18,323 nucleotides of DNA from an uncultured Collinsella sp. (lineage in GTDB: Bacteria; Actinomycetota; Coriobacteriia; Coriobacteriales; Coriobacteriaceae): NCBI GenBank assembly GCA_900544385.1, contig UQVD01000041.1, forward strand, positions 1 through 18,323. The letters run 5' to 3'. Positions 13,299 through 18,323 of this stretch are shown one piece after another. The notes under the pieces are model-generated. The model was not told the origin of the DNA. It did not search any database and saw only the letters and a program-made list of their open reading frames with translations. A program made the position numbers and the translations under genes. Numbering within the stretch: position 1 is the first letter of the stretch; every line of letters begins with the position of its first letter.

Positions 13299-14020
13299 CG
13301 GTCTATGTGACGGGCGACATCCACAGTGGACTCGATATGCAAAAGCTCCGCGACTGGGAGCTTGGCGATAGCCTTACCAGCGACGACTACCTCATCGTCG
13401 CCGGCGACTTTGGCTTTCCGTGGGATTTCTCTGCCGAGGAATGCGCCGATATCGCCTGGCTGGAGTCGCGCCCCTACACGGTACTGTTCGTCGACGGCAA
13501 CCACGAGCGCTTCGACCACTGGGCGGAGCGACCCATGGAACCGTGGCACGGCGGGCTGACGCAGCGCCTGTCGGATACTTCGTCTATCCGCCGCCTCATG
13601 CGCGGGGAGGTCTTCGAGCTCGACGGCTCGACGGTCTTCACCATGGGCGGTGCCACGAGCGTGGACAGGGAATACCGCGTGCCGTATTCCAGCTGGTGGC
13701 CTCAGGAGCTCCCGGACGAGCGCGATTTCGATACCGCGCGGGCAAGGCTCGACGAGGTCGGCTGGAAGGTCGACTGCGTCATCACCCATACCTGCGCCAC
13801 GCGCATGCTCTCGCCGGCGCTCTACCCGGACCCAGGCTGGGAACGCCCTGATGTGGACCGGCTGACCGGATTCCTCGACGAGCTCGAGGACCGCCTGGAC
13901 TACAAGCGCTGGTATTACGGCCATTTTCACCGAGACGGCAATCCGGATGAACGGCACACGGTGCTGTATGACCGGATCGTGGGGCTCGGGGACAAACTCC
14001 TGCCGTGGGGCGCGTACTGA
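13295..14020 (+). CDS. Calcineurin-like metallophosphoesterase 2
   Basis: A 241-residue enzyme with motifs GDIH (Asp8, His10), GDFGFPW (Asp38), DGNHE (Asn69, His70, Glu71), the metal His in VITHTC and GHFH near residue 209. The ATG at 13295 overlaps the upstream TGA, and its own TGA overlaps the next ATG at 14020, so all three genes are translationally coupled. It is a paralogue of the third enzyme: both share LMRGEVF, MGGA, WWP-E and WKVD blocks, and their first 24 coding bases are identical. Glu instead of Asp in GNHE is normal for part of the family. No signal peptide. Substrate unknown. Confidence 0.9.
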   Translation: MTVYVTGDIHSGLDMQKLRDWELGDSLTSDDYLIVAGDFGFPWDFSAEECADIAWLESRPYTVLFVDGNHERFDHWAERPMEPWHGGLTQRLSDTSSIRRLMRGEVFELDGSTVFTMGGATSVDREYRVPYSSWWPQELPDERDFDTARARLDEVGWKVDCVITHTCATRMLSPALYPDPGWERPDVDRLTGFLDELEDRLDYKRWYYGHFHRDGNPDERHTVLYDRIVGLGDKLLPWGAY

Positions 14021-14757
14021 TGACGGTCTATGTGACGGGCGACGTGCACGGCAGGGCCGAGTACGGGTCCAGCCGGTTTGCCTCCAAGTCTTGGCCGCTG
14101 GGCCGGACCCTGACACGCGATGACGCGGTGATCGTGGCCGGCGACTTCGGCTTTGTCTGGGATGGATCCAACGCCGAGAAATACTGGCTCGACTGGTTCG
14201 AGTCGAAGCCGTGGACCACGTGTTTCGTAGACGGCAACCATGAGAACCATCACGCCTTGGCCAATCTGCCGGTACGGGAGTGGAACGGCGGGCTCGTCCA
14301 TGAGGTGCGACCGCACGTGCTGCACCTGATGCGCGGTGAGGTGTTCGACATCGACGGGCTCACGGTCCTTGCCATGGGCGGTGCCGCGAGCAACGACAGG
14401 CAGTATCGCAGGGAGGGGAGGAGCTGGTGGCCCGAGGAGATGCCGAGCGAGGAAGAGATGGAGCACTGCCGCGCCTCGCTCGACCGCGTGGGCTGGAAAG
14501 TCGACCACGTTGTGACTCACGAGGCTCCTGCCGCCCTTGCTGAGGGGCTGTGCCGCGAACGCGGACGTGAGTACCGCGGGGATCCGCTGCAAACCTTCCT
14601 GGGCGAGCTCGACGGACGGCTCGATTACTGCGCCTGGTTCTTCGGACATTACCACGGTGACGAATGGCTCGACGCCGGGCATCGCTTGATCTACCAAGAC
14701 ATCGTGCCGATCGAAGATGCTACGCCCGGTTCTAGGAACCTTCTGGAAGCGCTCTAG
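14020..14757 (+). CDS. Calcineurin-like metallophosphoesterase 3
   Basis: A 245-residue paralogue of enzyme 2. Motifs: GDVHG (Asp8, His10), GDFGFVWD (Asp42), DGNHE (Asn73, His74, Glu75), VVTHEAP, and FGHYHGD near residue 215. All metal ligands expected for an active enzyme are present. The start codon overlaps the preceding stop. The shared 24 bases at the 5' ends of genes 2 and 3, against clear divergence further in, fit an old tandem duplication with selection or local conversion at the start. The stop at 14755-14757 lies inside a 14 bp inverted repeat between convergent genes. Role unknown; three such enzymes in one operon on a mobile element suggest nucleotide or nucleic-acid processing, possibly in defence or counter-defence. 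Confidence 0.9.
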   Translation: MTVYVTGDVHGRAEYGSSRFASKSWPLGRTLTRDDAVIVAGDFGFVWDGSNAEKYWLDWFESKPWTTCFVDGNHENHHALANLPVREWNGGLVHEVRPHVLHLMRGEVFDIDGLTVLAMGGAASNDRQYRREGRSWWPEEMPSEEEMEHCRASLDRVGWKVDHVVTHEAPAALAEGLCRERGREYRGDPLQTFLGELDGRLDYCAWFFGHYHGDEWLDAGHRLIYQDIVPIEDATPGSRNLLEAL

Positions 14758-14769
14758 AAGATTCCTAGA
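14731..14769. terminator. Inverted repeat between convergent genes
   Basis: TCTAGGAACCTTCT (14731-14744) and AGAAGATTCCTAGA (14756-14769) pair over 14 bp with one mismatch. It spans the stop codon of enzyme 3 and lies 31 bases from the stop of the opposing coiled-coil gene. No T-run on either side, so it is an atypical terminator. Confidence 0.45.
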
Positions 14770-14799
14770 AATCAGCAGCCTGACAGGAGAAGCGCGGGG

Positions 14800-15360
14800 C
14801 TACTCGTCCTTCATCTGGGTCATGACCTCGACCTTAGCCTCGGCCACGGCCGCCCGCTGCTCGGAGGCGGCGAGGCGGTCCTTGAGGGCGGCGATCTCGG
14901 CCATCAGGTCGCGCTGGGTCAGGAGTGTGTCGGCTTGGGCTTTCAGTGCAGTGTCACGCTCGCCGCGCAGTCGCTCGATCTCATCGACCATGGCCACGGC
15001 CTCGGCATGGAGTTGGACGACCTGCCTGTCGAGTTCCCGAGCATCGGCGAGATATCTGACGCTTGCGGCATGGAGCTCGTTGTTCTCGAGCTCGAGGCTC
15101 GCGGTATCGAGTTCGAACTTCTCCTCTATAAAGGCGACCCGCTCATTGCAGTCGGCCTCAAGTCTTTCGTTCCGGTCTCTCGCCTCGACGAGCTTGCGGT
15201 TGAATTCGTCGAGCTGGGCCCTGAGCAACGCGTTCTCGGTCCTGAGGTCGCCCGTCTCGTGCAGCAGCTTCTCCCGCCACGTCGCCTCGATCCGCTCGGC
15301 GGCCTCATCGAGGACGGACTTCACGCCGTAGATCTCCCTGATTTTCTTCTCGTTTGCCAT
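14800..15360 (-). CDS. Coiled-coil protein of unknown function
   Basis: A 186-residue soluble, charged protein, almost entirely heptad-rich helix from about residue 20 to the end (for example LRTENALLRAQLDEFNRKLV and ALKDRLAASEQRAAVAEAKV). The first ~20 residues (MANEKKIREIYGVKSVLDEA) could form a small helical head. The ATG at 15358-15360 is preferred over an upstream TTG at 15373-15375, because GGAG lies 10 bases before it. The length and layout recall KfrA-type plasmid proteins or scaffold proteins, but no N-terminal helix-turn-helix is evident, so I do not name it. It is convergent with the phosphoesterase operon and downstream of the winged-helix gene on the same strand. It might bridge DNA or partner the neighbouring enzymes; this is conjecture. 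Confidence 0.65.
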   Translation of the reverse strand: MANEKKIREIYGVKSVLDEAAERIEATWREKLLHETGDLRTENALLRAQLDEFNRKLVEARDRNERLEADCNERVAFIEEKFELDTASLELENNELHAASVRYLADARELDRQVVQLHAEAVAMVDEIERLRGERDTALKAQADTLLTQRDLMAEIAALKDRLAASEQRAAVAEAKVEVMTQMKDE

Positions 15361-15818
15361 GGTGCGGCACTCCAATCAACAACGGGCATGGCTCCGCCAT
15401 GCCATATGGCTGGGAACAATGCACGGCCGCTGTTGATTTGTGTTCGCCCTGCGATCGGTGAGTTCTAAAAGGCGTCTCAAGTCATGCGTTCACGCAGGTT
15501 TTCGGTTGGAGAAATACCGCACGTTTTCATGGTAACACGTGCCTTAAAGACCATGAATGGACGGCCATATCGATTCGTTGAAAATGACACCTACGACGTG
15601 TTGGTGGCGGGAGAGTGATGGCGTTAAAGATGTCGAGAATGATTATGGGATTGTTTTAGATGCAGGCATGAAAAAGGGTCGAATCGAAGTGTCTGGCCGG
15701 ACGCCAATTGTCCGGGAACTGTTTCGATTCGACCGTGTTTCATTTTACATCCGCGGCATGCTCTTATAGACGCCCAGCGATTACCGACCTTCACGACCTC
15801 GATAGTCGGGCTATGGAC
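15361..15818. other. 458-base intergenic region with several hairpins
   Basis: No convincing gene. It holds GGCATGGC-tcc-GCCATGCC (15385-15403) nested within AATCAACA/TGTTGATT (15374-15381, 15432-15439), which together fold the upstream region of the coiled-coil gene; TTCATGGT/ACCATGAA near 15530-15558; and a terminator at 15671-15733. A frame at 15557-15769 on the plus strand runs through that terminator and has no ribosome binding site, so it is not annotated. Confidence 0.45.
15671..15733 (-). terminator. Leftward terminator after the winged-helix gene
   Basis: A perfect 11 bp outer stem GTCGAATCGAA/TTCGATTCGAC (15678-15688, 15723-15733) encloses CCGGAC/GTCCGG. On the minus strand the hairpin is followed by CCTTTTT (plus-strand 15671-15677), as expected for ending the int-xis side transcript. 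Confidence 0.75.
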
Positions 15819-16205
15819 TTAAGATTTCTTGGGCTCCCAGCCGTTTTCGATTGCGGCGGGGTAGACTGCGGCGTAATTAAGCATCCAGCTGCCATCGCCC
15901 GCTTTTTGAATAAACCCCTTATCCGTCAAAGAGGTATAGGCCCGGGAGATCGTGTTCTTACTTAGGTGGTAGCGCTCCTCAATCCATTTGCTTTTTGCGT
16001 AAAAGCCCATGGCTCGTTTGTTTTTGGAAGGATTTCCAAGCTTCCATACTAGGCCGAGGATGAGGCGCTCGGCAGCGACAGTGGTGGCACAACACGCCCA
16101 GTCGGGCACCGAAATAAAATTCGCGTTATCCATTTTCCTTCTAATCTCTCGTTGCTCATTAACATCATCGCGATATTTGTCGGAAATTGACGGTAGCTCG
16201 CTCAT
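15819..16205 (-). CDS. Winged-helix DNA-binding protein, possible replication initiator or regulator
   Basis: A 128-residue protein. An N-terminal charged helix (MSELPSISDKYRDDVNEQRE) is followed by FISVPDWACC and a helical region. A winged helix follows (about 85-115: WIEERYHLSKNTISRAYTSL then TDKGFIQKAGDGSWMLN), in which SKNTISRAYTSLTDKG is the recognition segment and the -GDGSWMLN- hairpin the wing. This layout resembles small RepL-like initiators and GntR/MarR-type winged helices. The ATG at 16203-16205 has a weak AGGCGG upstream and follows the Xis stop by 9 bases, so it is in the xis operon. The CATTTTG array at 4124-4281 is a candidate target if it is an initiator. Initiator versus regulator cannot be settled from sequence alone. 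Confidence 0.6.
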   Translation of the reverse strand: MSELPSISDKYRDDVNEQREIRRKMDNANFISVPDWACCATTVAAERLILGLVWKLGNPSKNKRAMGFYAKSKWIEERYHLSKNTISRAYTSLTDKGFIQKAGDGSWMLNYAAVYPAAIENGWEPKKS

Positions 16206-16214
16206 GTTTACCGC

Positions 16215-16460
16215 CTAGTCAAGGTGGGCGGTACGACCTTCAAGCTGCTTGAAAAGTTCGTAGAACGAGCTTTCAAACATGTAATTCGAGCGATGGATTT
16301 GGATGAGCTTGCCGGACTCGCGCATAAACTTGCGCGCGGTGTTTTCGCTCCAGCCAGTGAGTTCGCGGATATCGTTAACGCGGAGCAACCGATCGCACTG
16401 AGCGGCACCAGTGGGGAAAGTCGGTGTGGACGCCTGAGTGCTAATCTTTGGAGTAGCCAT
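16215..16460 (-). CDS. xis: Excisionase-like small HTH protein
   Basis: An 81-residue basic DNA-binding protein. Residues about 25-75 (LLRVNDIRELTGWSENTARK then FMRESGKLIQIHRSNYMFES) match the short winged-helix/MerR-like fold of excisionases, where the helix around DIRELTGWSENTARKFM enters DNA. ATG at 16458-16460 with AAAGGA 9 bases upstream. It lies 218 bases downstream of the integrase on the same strand and just upstream of the winged-helix gene. Expected role: bends DNA at the attachment arms and tips the integrase reaction toward excision. The family is highly diverged, so the call rests on size, fold pattern and position next to int. Confidence 0.7.
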   Translation of the reverse strand: MATPKISTQASTPTFPTGAAQCDRLLRVNDIRELTGWSENTARKFMRESGKLIQIHRSNYMFESSFYELFKQLEGRTAHLD

Positions 16461-16678
16461 GTTGAGCTATCCTTTCAATGAGGGCCCTCCCTGTGCTTGT
16501 AAGACTTACCAGGTTCATAAGCACTTGGGGGGCCGGTTTTTATGACTACATGCGTAGCCATCTGACAGCTTTAGAATGGAATAAAACTCATTAGATGTCA
16601 ACTAAACACAGTGTCTACCTGCGGAAACGGTATTATAGTACCGTAATATTATTGATGAAACGATGAATGAAAAACATG
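16461..16678 (-). promoter_or_regulatory. int-xis intergenic control region
   Basis: On the minus strand a perfect -35 TTGACA (plus-strand 16596-16601) lies 17 bases from CATTCT (16573-16578), a weak -10, giving a candidate xis promoter. The leader contains an imperfect long stem (about 16483-16498 with 16519-16534, 13 of 16 pairs) and a palindrome GTAAG-a-CTTAC (16499-16509) resembling the left-end GGTAAGT/ACTTACC repeat. Next to the integrase stop is an operator-like ACGGTA-N6-TACCGT (16627-16644). Confidence 0.45.
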
Positions 16679-17926
16679 CTATTTCTCGCTTCTCTGTATA
16701 TAGGCGTTGATGAAGTCTTCGTAGCCTTTAACTGCTTTTATTTCTGATTGTTGAACGAGGCTTGTATACGTTTTGAGCGTGATATTGGGGTCCGCGTGGC
16801 CAAGAATACCTTGCACGCTTCTAACGTCCGATCCGTTCGCCAGCATAAAAGTGCTTACACAATGCCTGAGCTGATGCGGGCAGATGCCCTTATATAGTTT
16901 TCCGCCAGTCGAATTGTTCGGCTCATAGATTCCAAGATTGCAGCTAACTGCGAAATCGCGAAACCAATGGTTGAAGATGTAGTTTTTCATGTGGCAGACG
17001 GTAGGGACCCCTCGCTCGACAGCAATATCGCTAATGATGGGGGTGCTGCCAGTCTGGGACAGCCCCAGAGAGGCCAGGAGCTCTTTTTGTATGGCCGACC
17101 ATGATTGAAGACGTTCGGCCAAGGTTTCTCCAACGGGGATTTTGCGTTGGCTTTCTTGTGACTTGGGTGCCCTCAGTTCATGGTCGTTGGTGTACTGCCT
17201 GTCAATTTTCAAGGTTTTATTGGCAGGGTCCCAATCGCGCCATTCGAGGCCCAACATCTCACCTTTCCGCATACCCGTATACACTAGTACTAGCGTACCA
17301 ACAGCTTCGGCGGTGAGCTCAATGTGTTGAAGATGTGTGCATAGGGTAGCTACTTGGTCGATTGTCAGTGATTCTCTTTTGTTGCGTGGCCTGCGAACAT
17401 GAACGGTAGCGCAGGGGTTTCGGTCAATTATTCTCTTTGCGACTGCATTCGACAGAATCTGACGCAGTTTCGCATTGATTCGCACAAGCTCTGATGGTCT
17501 GTATTTTCCCGTACGACGAGCTTCGGCATATGCTTCTTCGATTAGATCGGGAGTTAGCCCCTCAATTGTCTGAAACGCACCGAATAGGTCTTCGATATGC
17601 CTGCAATCGTACGCTTCTCTTTCATAGCTCGTTGGCGCAAGCTCGGTGTCCCTATTTTCATGAAAGGCCCAGCAGTAGGACGCAAGCAAAGTGGGCTTTT
17701 TAGTTTTAGTAATCGTGCCAGAGGAGTTGATTTCAGCCAGCTTGGCCTGCATTGCAGCCTTAGCTTCTGTTTTAGTCTTGCAACGAACTGTATAAGTTGG
17801 GGATCGTTTGTAGCGCCCCGTCTTAGGGTCCTTGACTCCAAGGGAAAAATAATATCGATAGGTGTTAGGTGATCTCTTGTCTTTCCAACACGTGCCTCTT
17901 CCGCTAATTAGTGGCTGTTCTGACAT
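16679..17926 (-). CDS. int: Tyrosine recombinase integrase
   Basis: A 415-residue site-specific recombinase, full length for ICE/IME and phage integrases of this class. It has an N-terminal arm-binding domain (about 1-70, with Arg/Tyr-rich beta strands), a core-binding SAM-like domain (about 75-175) and a catalytic domain. Catalytic residues are visible: Arg220 (YTGMRKGEM), Lys255 (RAPKSQESQ), His351 and Arg354 (PHQLRH), His377 (LGHADP) and nucleophile Tyr387 (TLKTYTS). The ATG at 17924-17926 has GGAG 8 bases upstream. It lies 191 bases from attR, pointing inward. It should integrate into, and excise from, the tRNA-Arg(CCU) gene. No frameshift or missing residue, so the element may still be active. 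Confidence 0.95.
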   Translation of the reverse strand: MSEQPLISGRGTCWKDKRSPNTYRYYFSLGVKDPKTGRYKRSPTYTVRCKTKTEAKAAMQAKLAEINSSGTITKTKKPTLLASYCWAFHENRDTELAPTSYEREAYDCRHIEDLFGAFQTIEGLTPDLIEEAYAEARRTGKYRPSELVRINAKLRQILSNAVAKRIIDRNPCATVHVRRPRNKRESLTIDQVATLCTHLQHIELTAEAVGTLVLVYTGMRKGEMLGLEWRDWDPANKTLKIDRQYTNDHELRAPKSQESQRKIPVGETLAERLQSWSAIQKELLASLGLSQTGSTPIISDIAVERGVPTVCHMKNYIFNHWFRDFAVSCNLGIYEPNNSTGGKLYKGICPHQLRHCVSTFMLANGSDVRSVQGILGHADPNITLKTYTSLVQQSEIKAVKGYEDFINAYIQRSEK

Positions 17927-18117
17927 CTTTACACTCCGTTTCTTTGAATAGTTTTCAACAATTCATTGAGTGCAGTTTAGCTAAAGCTGTTAGTAATATG
18001 TTTGTAAAAGCGTAGGCGCTGCTACCGGAGGCAAAAGATACAAACTGCTATGTTTATCTGCGGTTATATGATGTTCAATGATGCTTGATGAATGGTGGGG
18101 GGTAGCATTAAATCATA
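17927..18117. promoter_or_regulatory. Right-end arm region between int and attR
   Basis: No gene. It contains repeats shared with the left end in the same orientation: AGTTTTCAACA (17950-17960; also 4140-4150), TATGTTTGTAAA (17997-18008; also 4057-4068) and AACTGCTATGTTTATCTG (18043-18060; compare 4050-4072). These are candidate integrase or Xis binding sites. It should also carry the integrase promoter, which I could not place with confidence. Confidence 0.45.
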
Positions 18118-18164
18118 TCTCCTAAAGCGGGTGTCGACGGTTCGAATCCGCCCGGGGGCACCAG
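18118..18164 (+). repeat. attR: 47 bp attachment-site core (tRNA-Arg 3' fragment)
   Basis: Exact copy of 3946-3992, from the anticodon loop to CCA plus G. Upstream tRNA sequence is absent, so this is a non-functional fragment. The host sequence that originally followed the tRNA resumes after it. Confidence 0.93.
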
Positions 18165-18173
18165 AGGAATATC

Positions 18174-18202
18174 GAGCCCGGTACCGCTACGGTGCCGGGC
18201 TC
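18174..18202 (+). terminator. Original terminator of the tRNA-Arg gene
   Basis: GAGCCCGGTACC (18174-18185) pairs with GGTGCCGGGCTC (18191-18202) with one T-G wobble around a five-base loop, followed by TTCT. It lies 11 bases after the CCA of the fragment, as expected for the tRNA's native terminator displaced by integration. Confidence 0.7.
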
Positions 18203-18218
18203 TTCTGGTCTAAGGGCA

Positions 18219-18323
18219 GGATTCGAGCCGTCGACACCCGCGTCACCAATTTCCCCGCGGGGGGAGTTTTCGAATCCGCCCGGGGGCACCAGAGGAATAT
18301 CGAGCCCGGTACCGCTACGGTGC
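18219..18323. repeat. Additional tRNA-Arg fragments (inverted, then direct)
   Basis: 18219-18241 is the reverse complement of the tRNA segment from the anticodon stem to the T-arm (23 bases, one mismatch). 18269-18323 repeats 18141-18195 exactly for 55 bases (T-loop, acceptor, CCA, terminator) and runs to the window end. These look like scars or att sites from further integration at this locus. Confidence 0.8.

Noticed and set aside
15557..15769. 70-codon plus-strand frame
   Set aside because: Contains the leftward terminator hairpin, lacks a ribosome binding site and has no domain pattern.
3993..18117. Reading the element as a prophage
   Set aside because: No capsid, terminase, portal, tail or lysis genes are present; relaxase and MobC indicate a mobilizable element.

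Overview
The window looks like a high-GC Gram-positive gut Actinobacterium, most likely Collinsella or a close relative in the Coriobacteriia. This is inferred from the mannose-family PTS operon with a DUF956 gene, the codon use, and a large Ala-rich wall protein with an LAxTG-type sorting signal. No 16S or other definitive marker is present.

Chromosomal left flank (1-3991): the 5' tip of a leftward gene; a mannose-family PTS operon (fused EIIAB, EIIC, EIID at 498-3261) closed by a terminator; a DUF956/ManO-like gene (3382-3780); and tRNA-Arg(CCU) at 3916-3991. A ~65 bp inverted-repeat element occurs on both sides of the PTS/DUF956 block (105-169 and 3791-3854).

Integrated mobilizable element (about 3993-18117): a perfect 47 bp direct repeat (3946-3992 and 18118-18164), which is the 3' half of the tRNA, bounds about 14 kb. 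Left end: putative integrase arm sites, five CATTTTG repeats at helical multiples of 21-22 bp, and a GC-rich palindrome patch. Cargo: an XRE regulator with a symmetrical operator/promoter, a 1121-residue wall-anchored coiled-coil/CAP protein and a small exported Ser/Lys-rich protein. Transfer module: a hairpin-packed oriT candidate (about 9043-9571), a tandem ribbon-helix-helix MobC-like protein and a relaxase. An overlapping small gene follows, interrupted by a 37 bp perfect hairpin. Then come a four-helix membrane protein (minus strand), a 41-residue toxin-like peptide, and three consecutive calcineurin-type metallophosphoesterases in a translationally coupled operon. Right end, all minus strand: a coiled-coil protein, a winged-helix protein that may be a replication initiator, an excisionase-like protein and an intact tyrosine integrase.

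Right flank (18165-18323): the tRNA's original terminator, now separated from the gene by the element, followed by an inverted tRNA fragment and a second partial copy of the tRNA 3' end plus terminator. This suggests repeated integration at this tRNA.

The element has integrase, Xis and relaxase but no visible type IV secretion or coupling protein, so I read it as an integrative mobilizable element. The least-explained parts are the three-phosphoesterase operon, the hairpin array and the hairpin-interrupted small gene.
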